From Rhizobium sp. CF080 (GTDB lineage: Bacteria > Pseudomonadota > Alphaproteobacteria > Rhizobiales > Rhizobiaceae): DNA of 64,000 nt. The notes under the pieces are model-generated. The model did not search any database, was not told where the DNA came from, and saw only the letters and a list, made by a program, of their open reading frames with translations. The DNA lies in assembly GCF_000282095.2 (NCBI RefSeq), contig NZ_AKKC02000004.1, forward strand, positions 62,001 through 126,000, given 5' to 3'. Shown here piece by piece: positions 40,527-49,130 of this stretch (position 1 is its first letter; each line of letters opens with the position of its first letter). The position numbers were made by a program, and so were the translations under genes.

Positions 40527-40549
40527 TATATGGACCGTCGTTCCATATA
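40527..40549. promoter_or_regulatory. Candidate IclR operator palindrome
   Basis: TATATGGA (40527-40534) and TCCATATA (40542-40549) are a perfect 8-base inverted repeat with a 7-base spacer, in the 234-base region between the divergent IclR and MFS genes. IclR operators are often TGGA-N-TCCA palindromes of this size. Confidence 0.55.
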
Positions 40550-40666
40550 GAAGAACACACGACGAGGGCCGAAGCAAGCGGAAACACCATCGGTGACCGC
40601 GCGGTTTGGTGGCCCGCCACGAACCGGGCTTGCGAAACAAAGACTTGAAACAAAGAGAATACTAAA

Positions 40667-42088
40667 GTGGATACCCCAAAAACCGTGCCGCTGATCGTCG
40701 CATCGGCCCTCATCATGCAGCAGATCGATTCGACGGCGATCGCCACGGCTCTGCCGACGATTGCGGACGCACTCGGCGAACCGCCGCTCGCACTGCATTC
40801 TGCGATAACCGTCTACGTGCTGTCGCTCGGTGTGTTCCTGCCCTTGAGCGGCTGGCTCGCCGACCGTTTCGGCGCCCGGCTGGTGTTCTGCTCGGCGATT
40901 GCGCTGTTTACCTTCGCCTCGCTGCTCTGTGCCGCCTCGACCACCCTTACCATGCTGATCGCGGCCCGCGCCCTGCAGGGTTTCGGCGGCGCACTGATGC
41001 TGCCGACGGCACGACTGATCCTGGTGCGCTCCGTCCCGCGCGAAGAACTGGTTTCCGCCATGGTGCTGATGAGCATGCCAGCCGTAGTCGGCCCGGCGAT
41101 CGGGCCGCTGCTTGGCGGTTTCATCACCGGCATCAGCTCGTGGCATTGGATCTTCTGGATAAACCTGCCGGTCGGCATCGTCGCGATCATCCTGACGCTC
41201 ACGCTCATCGACAAGATCCCGCCGACCGAGCGCACATCCTTTGATTTTCCGGGCTTCATTCTCACCGGCTTCGGCATCGGCGCGGTCATCTTCGGCTTCG
41301 ATTCTCTCGCCCGCGGCATGAATTCGAGCGCTTTGATCCTGGCTGTGGCCGGCATCTCCCTGCTCGGCCTCTACATCCGGCATGCGCGCAAGGCGCCGAA
41401 TGCCATTATTGACCTGAAACTCTTTCGCTATCCGACATTCCGCTCGAGCGTCACCGGCGGTTCGCTGTTCCGGATCAGCATGGGCGCCCTGCCCTTCATG
41501 CTGCCGCTGCTGATGCAGGAAGTTTTCCGCTACACGCCGCTGCAATCCGGCGCGATCACGTTCGTCTCGACAATCGGCGCCTTCGGCATGCGAACCATGA
41601 CGAGACGTATCCTGCGTCGTTTCGGCTTTCGCAACGTGCTCCTCTGGAACGCGCTGATCGCCAGCGCGTCGATGGGACTGCTCGCCACTTTCACGCCCGC
41701 CACGGCGCCGGTCGTCATGGTCCTCATCATCCTGCTCGGCGGCTTCTTCCGGGCCTTGCAGTTCACCTCGCTCAACACACTGACATTCGCGGAAACCGAA
41801 GACTCGGAGATGAGCCACGCCACGTCGCTGTCGCAAATGGCGCAACGGATCGCCCAGAGCACCGGGGTCGCGATGTCGGCCATGCTGCTGAATTATTTCT
41901 CCGGCGGCTCCGAGACGCTGACCAACTTCGCCTTCGCGATGTCCTTCAGCATCATCGCGATCATCGCGGCATCATCCTGCTTCTCCTTCTTCCGCTTGTC
42001 GGAGACGGCCGGCGACGTGCTGTCGGGCCGGAACAAGAAGGTGAGGGAAGAGCCGATCGCGGCCGAACAGGCCGATGCGGCGGAGTAA
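40667..42088 (+). CDS. MFS transporter, DHA2-like
   Basis: A 473-residue multidrug-type MFS transporter with about 14 hydrophobic segments. Family motifs are WLADRFGARLVF (motif A-like), RALQGFGGALMLPTARLIL and SSWHWIFWINLPVGIVAI, the DHA2 signature. GTG at 40667 is the likely start: the next in-frame ATG is far inside transmembrane segment 1, and family N-termini start just before IVASALIMQQIDSTAIATALPTI. It is divergent from an IclR regulator. It exports drugs or acids by proton antiport; substrate unknown. A hairpin (42127-42150) follows. Confidence 0.87.
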   Translation: MDTPKTVPLIVASALIMQQIDSTAIATALPTIADALGEPPLALHSAITVYVLSLGVFLPLSGWLADRFGARLVFCSAIALFTFASLLCAASTTLTMLIAARALQGFGGALMLPTARLILVRSVPREELVSAMVLMSMPAVVGPAIGPLLGGFITGISSWHWIFWINLPVGIVAIILTLTLIDKIPPTERTSFDFPGFILTGFGIGAVIFGFDSLARGMNSSALILAVAGISLLGLYIRHARKAPNAIIDLKLFRYPTFRSSVTGGSLFRISMGALPFMLPLLMQEVFRYTPLQSGAITFVSTIGAFGMRTMTRRILRRFGFRNVLLWNALIASASMGLLATFTPATAPVVMVLIILLGGFFRALQFTSLNTLTFAETEDSEMSHATSLSQMAQRIAQSTGVAMSAMLLNYFSGGSETLTNFAFAMSFSIIAIIAASSCFSFFRLSETAGDVLSGRNKKVREEPIAAEQADAAE

Positions 42089-42126
42089 TGCGGCGGCCGG
42101 TGACCCTGGGCGTGGCTATATTTAAA

Positions 42127-42150
42127 GCTCGCCGACTTTTGCCGGCGAGC
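42127..42150 (+). terminator. Stem-loop after the MFS gene
   Basis: GCTCGCCG (42127-42134) and CGGCGAGC (42143-42150), 8 bases apart, form an 8-bp stem 38 bases after the MFS stop. No U-tract, so a weak terminator at best. Confidence 0.5.
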
Positions 42151-42330
42151 CCTCCGTGGCTGCTACCCCGTTTTGTGATCGGTGGCAGCCAACGTGAGCA
42201 GACGCGCGAACGTATCCTCGGCCGGGCTGTCTATAGCTCATGGCTGCGAACGCCTCGGCGCGCGTCTTACTGAAACACCGAGGCGGAAACGCAATCGTCT
42301 TCTCTCTCGGTCTTTCAGTCCCATGCGGGA

Positions 42331-42567
42331 CTATTGGACCAGCGAAGCGAGGTTTCGTGTCGTTGGAGCTTTGGTAGGCTTTGCGTCCACGGGGACGATA
42401 TCGACTATCTCGGACAGCAGGAACTGCTTCGGAGAACCGCAAATGGTTGCGTAGACGATCCGGTCTAGTATTTTCAGGCTTTCGGACACGAATGTCCTTT
42501 GGTCGCCATTGTCGAGTACCGATACAACGTACATGTTGATCCCATAGAGGTTAGGCGCGCAGGTCAT
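42331..42567 (-). CDS. Possible small hypothetical protein
   Basis: A 78-residue ORF, or 67 residues from the internal ATG of MYVVSVLDNGDQRTFV. It has a balanced amino-acid mix with VSVLDNGDQRTFVSESLKIL and FLLSEIVDIVPVD, unlike GC-rich shadow frames, and the local GC is lower than around it. No ribosome site is evident and no family is recognised. It may be a real small gene or the remnant of one. Confidence 0.3.
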   Translation of the reverse strand: MTCAPNLYGINMYVVSVLDNGDQRTFVSESLKILDRIVYATICGSPKQFLLSEIVDIVPVDAKPTKAPTTRNLASLVQ

Positions 42568-42750
42568 TCGCGCACCGACATTCCTAAGCCAGCCATGGTT
42601 AATGCGAGGTTAATGCAGCTATGGCTGACCGTGGCGACGAGCGGCGGCTCCGGAGCGCCGGCACTGACAGACTCCGCTGCACCCCTCCACCTCCCCTTGT
42701 CATCCGCCCGCAAAAATCCGGGCCAGGCGCCCACCGGCTCTTGAAACAAA

Positions 42751-42796
42751 TTAGTTGGTGCGCTAACTAATGCATAGATAAAACTTAGCACGCTAA
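42751..42796. promoter_or_regulatory. Two palindromic MarR operator candidates
   Basis: TTAGTTggtgcgctAACTAA (42751-42770) has 6-base inverted arms. TTAGCACGCTAA (42785-42796) has 5-base arms TTAGC/GCTAA. Both lie within 60 bases of the MarR start, and both include a GCTAA(C) core, so two related sites probably bind the MarR repressor and shut the efflux operon. Confidence 0.72.
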
Positions 42797-42809
42797 CTTT
42801 AAGCTCACG

Positions 42810-43265
42810 ATGAAACCTGATCCGATCGCATCCGAATTCTTCGAAGCGCTGACCAAGGTCAGCCGCAAGATCCGTACTGCCTTCAACCAGCAGGTGACGG
42901 CGCATGGGCTGACCTATCCCCGCGCCCGCGCCCTGTTCCGCCTCGCCAAGAAGCAGAACATGACCCAGAGCGAGCTGGCCTGCGAGCTGGAGCTTGAACA
43001 AGCCACCATGGTGCGGCTACTCGATCGCATGGAGGAAAATGGCCTGATCGAACGCCGGCCGGACCCCAACGACCGCCGCGTCAAGCTTCTGTTCCTGACC
43101 GCCCATGGCGAGGAACAGGCGGACCTCGTCCGCTCGATCGCCGACCGCATGCGCGAGCAGATCTTCCAGGATATCGACCCCGACCAGGTGCAAGTCGCCA
43201 TGGCGCTGTTCGAGCGGATCACCGCCAATATCGGCGAACTGGAGGACATCGATGTCCCCGCGTGA
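42810..43265 (+). CDS. MarR-family repressor of the efflux operon
   Basis: A 151-residue MarR protein. LTYPRARALFRLAKKQNMTQSELACELELEQATMVRLLDRMEENGLIERRPDPNDRRVK (split over about 60 residues) includes the winged helix and wing NDRRVK. The ending QVAMALFERITANIGELE is the dimerisation helix. It overlaps the MFS start at 43252 by 14 bases. Two palindromic boxes precede it, so it is autoregulated and controls the MFS/HlyD efflux genes. It most likely responds to a phenolic or antibiotic-like ligand. Confidence 0.9.
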   Translation: MKPDPIASEFFEALTKVSRKIRTAFNQQVTAHGLTYPRARALFRLAKKQNMTQSELACELELEQATMVRLLDRMEENGLIERRPDPNDRRVKLLFLTAHGEEQADLVRSIADRMREQIFQDIDPDQVQVAMALFERITANIGELEDIDVPA

Positions 43266-44991
43266 GGCAGCGGCAAAGCAGGAAGAAGCAACGATCATAC
43301 GGCCGGATTTCCGCAGAAATGCGGAGCCGGCCGAAACCGTTGAGGCAGCCGAGGCACGGCCGGAACTCACTCCCGCCACCTCCACGCCTGCACCGGCAGC
43401 GCCGCCTACCTTTGTGCCCAAGCCGTCGATGATGATCGCCGCCTATATGCTGGCCGGCACGCTGGTCGCGTTAACGCAAGGGCTCGGCATGAGCTTCATC
43501 TCAACCAACCTGCAGCAGATCGCCGGCCCGATGGATCTCACCCAGACGGAAGCCACCTGGCTGATGGCGGCCTATCTCTTCCCGAATGCCAGCCTGACGC
43601 TGCTGCTCTTCAAGGTGCGAGCCCAATACGGCCTCCGCAACTTCGCCGAAGTGGCGATCGTCGTCTATGTGCTCGTGTGCCTGGCGCATTTCTGGTCTGA
43701 CAGTTACGAGAGTGCGCTGGCACTGCGCTTCTTCGCGGGCGTCGCCGCGGCACCGATGACCTCGCTCGGTTTCCTCTACATTCTCGAGCCGGTCTCTCCG
43801 GCCAAGAAGATGAGCATCGGCCTCTGCGCTTCCCTGACGGCGCTCGCCCTCCCCTCGCCGGTGACCGGCCTCATCTCGCCCTATCTGCTTGATATCGGTG
43901 ATTATCATGCGCTTTATCTCGTCGAGATGGGGCTCGCCATGGTATCGCTCGGGCTTGTCTACGTACTGCCGCTCGCCTCGCCGCCGCGTGCGAAAGTGAT
44001 CAGCAGCCTCGATGTCATCAGCTATGTCTTCCTCGCCATCGGACTCGGCTGTTTTGCCGTGGTGCTCACCGTCGGCCGGCTCTACTGGTGGACAGCGGTC
44101 GACTGGCTCGCCTGGATGATCATCGCCGGCATTGCCGCTTCGGCGATCTTTGCGGCGATCGAACTCAACCGCAAGAACCATCTGGTCGACATCCGCTGGC
44201 TCACATCCCGCGAGATTCTGCATTTCACCGGCGCGCTGATGGTGTCCCGCCTCGTTCTGTCCGAACAGACCAGCGGCGCGGTGAACTTCCTGCGCAATGC
44301 CGGCATGCTGAACGAGCAGATGGCCGGCCTCTACTGGTTCATCCTCGCAGGGGCTGTCGCCTCCGGCGTCATCTGCGCCATGATCATGAAGCCCGGCCGG
44401 GAATCGGCGATCCACGCGGTCTCGCTGCTGTTGGTCGCGGTCGGCAGCTATATGGACAGCCAGTCGACCATCCTCACCCGACCGGAACAGATGTATCTCA
44501 GCCAGTTTCTGGTGAGCTTCGCGAGTGGCCTCTTCCTGCCTCCGGCGATCGCCATCGGCATGGGTGCTGCGATGAAACGCGGGCCGAGCTACATCCTCTC
44601 CTTCATCGTCGTTTTCCTCGCCACTCAGAAGATCGGCGGTTACCTCGGCAGCGCGCTCTACGGCACCTTCGTGCAATGGCGCGAGCAGTTCCACTCCTTC
44701 CGGCTGGTCTCCGAGCTTGCCTCCACCGATCCGCTGGTCGCCAACCGCCTGAAACAGCTCGGCGGAGCCTATGGCAAGGTGCTGACCGACCCGAACCAGC
44801 AAGTCGTGCAGGGCGCGGCCCTTTTCACCCGGCAGGTCCAGCAGCAAGCCTACGCGCTCGCCTACAACGACTCCTTCCTGCTCACCGCCTATCTGTCGCT
44901 CGCGGCGCTTGCCTGCCTTCTCCTCCACGTGGCCTGGCGCAACCGCCACCGGCTTTCGCCAACCAGAAACCCAATGCCCGCCGCCGCCTGA
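43252..44991 (+). CDS. EmrB/QacA-type MFS efflux transporter
   Basis: A 579-residue DHA2-type exporter with about 14 transmembrane segments. The first, after a soluble Pro/Ala/Glu-rich N-terminus of about 60 residues, is MMIAAYMLAGTLVALTQGLG. The family element QTEATWLMAAYLFPNA (DHA2 after TM1) and RFFAGVAAAPMTSLGFLYI are present. The ATG at 43252 follows GGAGGACATCG within the MarR gene, so it is translationally coupled to it. The next gene encodes a membrane-fusion protein, so the pair forms an EmrAB-like tripartite pump; an outer-membrane channel gene is not nearby. Confidence 0.87.
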   Translation: MSPREAAAKQEEATIIRPDFRRNAEPAETVEAAEARPELTPATSTPAPAAPPTFVPKPSMMIAAYMLAGTLVALTQGLGMSFISTNLQQIAGPMDLTQTEATWLMAAYLFPNASLTLLLFKVRAQYGLRNFAEVAIVVYVLVCLAHFWSDSYESALALRFFAGVAAAPMTSLGFLYILEPVSPAKKMSIGLCASLTALALPSPVTGLISPYLLDIGDYHALYLVEMGLAMVSLGLVYVLPLASPPRAKVISSLDVISYVFLAIGLGCFAVVLTVGRLYWWTAVDWLAWMIIAGIAASAIFAAIELNRKNHLVDIRWLTSREILHFTGALMVSRLVLSEQTSGAVNFLRNAGMLNEQMAGLYWFILAGAVASGVICAMIMKPGRESAIHAVSLLLVAVGSYMDSQSTILTRPEQMYLSQFLVSFASGLFLPPAIAIGMGAAMKRGPSYILSFIVVFLATQKIGGYLGSALYGTFVQWREQFHSFRLVSELASTDPLVANRLKQLGGAYGKVLTDPNQQVVQGAALFTRQVQQQAYALAYNDSFLLTAYLSLAALACLLLHVAWRNRHRLSPTRNPMPAAA

Positions 44992-45037
44992 AGCCCCCGA
45001 GCAGAGCCCCAAACGAAGAACAAGAAACGAAACTGCC

Positions 45038-46108
45038 ATGTCCAAGATCTTCCGCTTCATCGCCACCTATGTGGCGCTTGCCATCGGCGCCGCCGGCATC
45101 GTCGTCGTGCTCTACGCCTGGAACCTGCCGCCCTTCCACGGCTCGGTCGAGACGACCAACGACGCCTATGTGCGCGGCCAGGTGACGATCCTCAGCCCGC
45201 AGCTTGCCGGCTACCTCACCGAGGTGCCGGTCCAGGACTACCAGAGCGTCAGCCGGGGCGACCTGATCGCCAGGATCGACGACCGCATCTACACCCAGAA
45301 GCTGGAACAGGCGAAAGCAGCGCTGGCAACCGCCGAAGCCTCGCTCTCCAATTCCGAACAGAGCAGCAAGTCGGCCGAAGCCAAGATCCAGTCCGCCAAG
45401 GCTGCCGTCGAAAGCGCCAACGCCGCCTTCGACGCCGCCAGAACCGCCTACGACCGCACCCAGAGCCTGCTCGAAAAGAACATCGCCACCCAGAGCGAGG
45501 CCGAAAAGACCCGCGCCGCCTTCAACCAGGCCCAGGCCGCCGTGCACCAGGCTGAAGCCGCCGAACTCGTCGCCGAACAGGACCTGAACACGATCGTGGT
45601 CAGCCGCAAGTCGCTGGAAGCCAACGTCGAAAGCGCCAAGGCGGCCGTGAAGCTTGCCGAGATCGACCTTGCCAATACCCGCATCACCGCCCCGCAGGAC
45701 GGCACGCTCGGCGAGATCGCCGGCCGCATCGGCCAATATGTCTCGATCGGTACCCAGATCGGCTCCATCGTGCCTACCCAAGTCTGGGTCGTCGCCAATT
45801 TCAAGGAAACCCAACTCGGTGGCATGACCGCAGGACAGAAGGTGACTTTCACGGTCGATGCCCTCGGACATGAAAAATTCACCGGCCGGATCGAGCGTTT
45901 TGCGCCTGCCACGGGCTCGGAATTTTCGGTCATCAAGGCCGACAACGCCACCGGCAATTTCACCAAGGTTGCCCAGCGCATCCCGGTCCGGATCGCCATC
46001 GAGCCGCAACAGAAACTCACCGACAGGCTCGTCCCTGGCATGTCGGTGGTCGCAAGCGTAGACCTCGCGCAAGGCGGCTCGGCTCTAGCCGAGGCCAAGC
46101 TCGACTGA
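45038..46108 (+). CDS. HlyD/EmrA-family membrane-fusion protein
   Basis: A 356-residue periplasmic adaptor. The N-terminal anchor FIATYVALAIGAAGIVVVLYAW (residues about 6-27) is followed by a barrel-sandwich half (TTNDAYVRGQVTILSPQLAGY, VSRGDLIARIDDR). A long alpha-helical coiled coil follows (about residues 90-200, rich in A, E, Q, K). The second half, DGTLGEIAGRIGQYVSIGTQ, and a beta barrel complete the fold. This protein joins the inner-membrane MFS pump encoded immediately upstream to an outer-membrane channel. The start is ATG 45038 (MSKIFRF), 47 bases after the MFS stop. Regulated by the MarR protein upstream. Confidence 0.9.
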   Translation: MSKIFRFIATYVALAIGAAGIVVVLYAWNLPPFHGSVETTNDAYVRGQVTILSPQLAGYLTEVPVQDYQSVSRGDLIARIDDRIYTQKLEQAKAALATAEASLSNSEQSSKSAEAKIQSAKAAVESANAAFDAARTAYDRTQSLLEKNIATQSEAEKTRAAFNQAQAAVHQAEAAELVAEQDLNTIVVSRKSLEANVESAKAAVKLAEIDLANTRITAPQDGTLGEIAGRIGQYVSIGTQIGSIVPTQVWVVANFKETQLGGMTAGQKVTFTVDALGHEKFTGRIERFAPATGSEFSVIKADNATGNFTKVAQRIPVRIAIEPQQKLTDRLVPGMSVVASVDLAQGGSALAEAKLD

Positions 46109-46293
46109 CCGCCGATGAGCGATTAAAAATTCGACCTCGGGCGATCTGACGAGGAACGCCCCGCGCCTGTTCAGCATTTTGGCGCCGCGTTTGTTTTGGA
46201 GGCGCAATCCGGGGCAGCTTTCGATCCTTTGCAGTCATGAGCTGCAGTGTATGATGCAGGCATTCGATTTTGACTTAGGTACCGAGCTGCACA

Positions 46294-47709
46294 ATGTATG
46301 CGCGCGATCTAATGATTTGGCTTCACGAGAGGCTTGCTGACCGTGGTACGCTCGACCAGACGCGAAAACGTTTCGAAAGCCTGAGAGGACATAATCTGCT
46401 CCCTCGGGGAAGAGAGAATGCGGCCGTCAGACTAACCAACGCGCAGATTGCAAATGCAGTCCTCGGTTTCTCACATCCGGCGCCAGGTTATGCTGGCCAT
46501 GCGTCGCTCATTTTAGGAGACTTGCGCCCAGTTGGGGGACTAGCAGCATCGTATAGAAGCACAGCGACCTTAAAAGACGCGGTTGCCACTCTTGTCGGGC
46601 ATGAAGATTCCGATCTCATTCGACTCACACTTTCTGTCGAGCAGGATTTCGGAGACGATGAGTACGCAGCAGTGCTTCGTTTTAGAGATAACGACGAGAC
46701 AAAAATAGTGTCGTTTGTCTCAAAATACGCGCTCAGCTTCCTCCAACCGGGAGCAGAGGAAGGTTATGACCACGATAGATTAGATAAGCTGACGGCCGTT
46801 GAAAGGTCATTGGGGTCAGGGTTCTTCCGAAATCTATCACGGCAGGTCTCGATCTCGCGACACTTAGACAAACCGTTCAAGACTGATTGGCGCGAATATG
46901 AGACCGAGGAGGAGAAGGCCGAGTTTCACCGACGGCTCGGGGCACGTCCATCATCCCACTTTTTGAACTTGCGCGTCGATGCGCAAGTCACATGGCCAAA
47001 AGAACCAACCAGAATGCAATTCGGCGGACACTATTTAGTTCTGTTCCCGAAGACGAAAGAGTATTCGCATTCCACCAGCATTGACCTTGCTCGTGAACGC
47101 ATATCGGCAGACGCCGCGCGCACATTGATAAACCGCATGTTGAGTGTAATGAGCTGGTGTGGTGACCAGCCTGTGTCTCTGCATGAAGGCTGGTCCGGCA
47201 ACCCTGTTCCTGTGCCGGTTCCCAGGCGGGATTTGGCATTCATGACCATGCATGAGTGGCTTTTCTATCGAACCCTTCCGAGCGACCAAGATCTGATCCG
47301 GTGCTTGGCCTACTACCGCGATGGCTTGAATGCTTATTCAGTAGGGCTGGCGAGTCATGCCGTCCTTAGCTTCTTTCGCGTATTTGAGACTCGCTACGAC
47401 ACGAGGAAGAAGGTTACTGACTGGGTCAATGCTGTTTTTTCGGCCATCGAGCCATCCATCTTAGAAAGCGCGCTAAAAGCCTTTGAAGCGGACCGACAAT
47501 CGGAAAACGTGGATGTTGGAACATATGTTTACCGAAACTGCCGTGTCGCAACTGCTCATGCCGCGCGAGACGTGCCTTCCGATCCCGATGGAGCGGAAGA
47601 ATCCCGCCGTCTGTTGAACGCTTCAAAAATCTTGCAGCATCTTGCCCGCTTTTTCATAAAGCAGGAGTTTAAATTCTCGTCCTCATATTTGACGGATGAT
47701 CCGGGTTAG
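46294..47709 (+). CDS. Orphan protein of unknown function, low GC
   Basis: A 471-residue protein with no domain I can name with certainty. The N-terminus (MYARDLMIWLHERLADRGTL then LPRGRENAAVRLTNAQIANAVL) resembles helical, possibly DNA-binding, N-termini of alphaproteobacterial unknowns. The C-terminal third (YYRDGLNAYSVGLASHAVLS and ILQHLARFFI) is similar in feel to MauJ-like or abortive-infection-like C-terminal helical domains, but this is weak. Base composition is clearly lower in GC and codon use differs from neighbours (many TTA, AGA, ATA-like codons), suggesting recent gain. No transposase or integrase flanks it. A TTGCAG...TATGAT element lies about 50 bases upstream. Confidence 0.6.
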   Translation: MYARDLMIWLHERLADRGTLDQTRKRFESLRGHNLLPRGRENAAVRLTNAQIANAVLGFSHPAPGYAGHASLILGDLRPVGGLAASYRSTATLKDAVATLVGHEDSDLIRLTLSVEQDFGDDEYAAVLRFRDNDETKIVSFVSKYALSFLQPGAEEGYDHDRLDKLTAVERSLGSGFFRNLSRQVSISRHLDKPFKTDWREYETEEEKAEFHRRLGARPSSHFLNLRVDAQVTWPKEPTRMQFGGHYLVLFPKTKEYSHSTSIDLARERISADAARTLINRMLSVMSWCGDQPVSLHEGWSGNPVPVPVPRRDLAFMTMHEWLFYRTLPSDQDLIRCLAYYRDGLNAYSVGLASHAVLSFFRVFETRYDTRKKVTDWVNAVFSAIEPSILESALKAFEADRQSENVDVGTYVYRNCRVATAHAARDVPSDPDGAEESRRLLNASKILQHLARFFIKQEFKFSSSYLTDDPG

Positions 47710-47881
47710 TCAGGAGGAGTCCTTGACTGATTGAGTGATCGCTCATTGCGCCAGACAGCCCTGTTCGCACCACAGCACCGTTATATCCCCTCGCTCAAAT
47801 GTAATCCTTAAACAACCTCCATTCCCCATTTGACGCGCCGCACCAATTGGCTAACATTGCCGGAAACTCCAGGTATTCCCC

Positions 47882-48211
47882 ATGAGCGTCCGCCCTCCCC
47901 AGTCGTTCTATCAGCCCGGTTTCACCAATACCGGCTTCAATGTGCTCGAATACGAGATGGTGTCCGAGCGCGCGGCGGCTCTCGGGCGGCAGGGATTGAA
48001 GGTGGAGGAAGCGCTCGCCGCATTGAATGCCTGGAACCCGAATCGTGACAGCGAAGCCCAGCGGGATAACCTTCGCAACGATGCCGCAGATGCCGTCTGG
48101 GGGCTGTTCATCCAGCGCGAGATTTGCGGTCTTCGAAACAATCGTGAAATCATCAAACGTTATGCGATCCCGGGCGAAGTCCTCTCGAGGGTCGGGGTGG
48201 TCCGCAAATGA
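47882..48211 (+). CDS. Small conserved hypothetical protein
   Basis: A 109-residue soluble protein, mostly helical: FNVLEYEMVSERAAALGRQG, VEEALAALNAWNP, and LRNDAADAVWGLFIQREICGLRNNREIIKRY. The style matches the short DUF6665-like proteins found in many Rhizobiales; function unknown. The match is from memory and not certain. It precedes the class I amidotransferase-like gene (48291) on the same strand, 79 bases apart. Confidence 0.65.
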   Translation: MSVRPPQSFYQPGFTNTGFNVLEYEMVSERAAALGRQGLKVEEALAALNAWNPNRDSEAQRDNLRNDAADAVWGLFIQREICGLRNNREIIKRYAIPGEVLSRVGVVRK

Positions 48212-48290
48212 AATTCGGCTGTTAAGTGAAATTTGAAATTGCTCGCAGATCTCTTGTCGAAGAGCTGCGGCTGAAAGATGGATTTGAGCA

Positions 48291-49061
48291 ATGTCCAGAC
48301 CCGTGATCGGCGTCATCGGGAATACCCATAATGTCGAAAACCGCTTCTCCGCCCAGCTCGTCGGCGAGCAGAACCTCAGGGCCATCGCGGAAGTCACCGG
48401 CGCCTTGCCGCTGATGTTTGCCGGCAATCCCAAGATCACCGATATCCCGACGCTGCTCGAAACCGTCGACGGCATCCTGCTGACCGGCGCCAGAGCCAAT
48501 GTCCATCCGAGCCATTTCAACACCGAGCCGCATGCTCGCCACGAACCCTATGACCAGAACCGCGATGCGGTCGCCCTGCCGCTGATCAATGCCTGCGTTG
48601 CCGCCGGCATACCCGTATTCGGCATCTGTCGCGGCTTTCAGGAAATGAACGTCGCGGCCGGCGGCTCGCTGCACCCGGAGATCCGCGAACTGCCCGGACG
48701 CATGAACCACCGCATGCCACGGCTCGAAAACGGCGAGATCCACCCGGACATGACCGTCGTCTTCGCCGATCGACATGACGTCCAGCTGGTTCCGGAGGGC
48801 GTTTTCGCACGCCTGCTCGGCCGGGAGACGATCCGCGTCAATTCGCTGCACGGCCAGGGGATCGACGAGCTCGGGAACCGCATCGTCGTCGAAGGCGTGG
48901 CGGAAGACGGCACGATCGAGGCGATCCGGTTCAAGGAAGCGGAAGGCTTTGCCCTCGGCGTCCAATGGCACGCCGAATACGATCCGCAGGTCAACCCGAT
49001 CAACCGCGCCCTGTTCGAGGCATTTGGCACGGCCGTCAGGACGCGAAAGTACGCAGGCTGA
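48291..49061 (+). CDS. Gamma-glutamyl-gamma-aminobutyrate hydrolase-like (class I glutamine amidotransferase fold)
   Basis: A 256-residue PuuD-type protein. The nucleophile is Cys in VFGICRGFQEMN, and the partners are in IRVNSLHGQGID and VQWHAEYDPQ. In the puu pathway such enzymes release GABA from gamma-glutamyl-GABA. No other polyamine-degrading genes are nearby, so the substrate may differ. TTGAGCA before the ATG is a poor ribosome site. It is followed by a secreted hypothetical gene at 49131. Confidence 0.87.
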   Translation: MSRPVIGVIGNTHNVENRFSAQLVGEQNLRAIAEVTGALPLMFAGNPKITDIPTLLETVDGILLTGARANVHPSHFNTEPHARHEPYDQNRDAVALPLINACVAAGIPVFGICRGFQEMNVAAGGSLHPEIRELPGRMNHRMPRLENGEIHPDMTVVFADRHDVQLVPEGVFARLLGRETIRVNSLHGQGIDELGNRIVVEGVAEDGTIEAIRFKEAEGFALGVQWHAEYDPQVNPINRALFEAFGTAVRTRKYAG

Positions 49062-49130
49062 TATCTGCCATTCAACTTGCCGGCACGAACGCGGCGCATA
49101 TATTGCCGATCGTAATACGGGGAGTCGGCG

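Larger units (their letters stand above)
42089..42809. other. 720-base intergenic stretch of mostly unassigned sequence
   Basis: This stretch holds a hairpin just after the MFS gene, one possible small minus-strand ORF (42331-42567), and the MarR promoter with palindromes. Parts around 42400-42560 have lower GC than neighbours. I see no known domain and no repeat; it may hold degraded genes. Confidence 0.5.

Noticed and set aside
40433..41845. Upstream extension of the IclR gene (753-codon minus-strand frame from 41845)
   Set aside because: It runs antisense through a well-supported MFS gene and its residues are Arg/His/Gly/Glu-rich shadow sequence; IclR homology begins only after 40432.
42122..42442. 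Minus-strand ORF of 106 codons after the MFS gene
   Set aside because: Overlaps the 3' hairpin of the MFS gene, composition is low-information Arg/Pro/Ala, no ribosome site.
46294..47709. Naming the orphan gene mauJ or a phage-defence gene
   Set aside because: Resemblance is limited to a short helical C-terminal pattern; no methylamine genes or defence partners are nearby.
46109..47881. Mobile element around the low-GC gene
   Set aside because: No direct or inverted flanking repeats, integrase, transposase or tRNA end could be seen.
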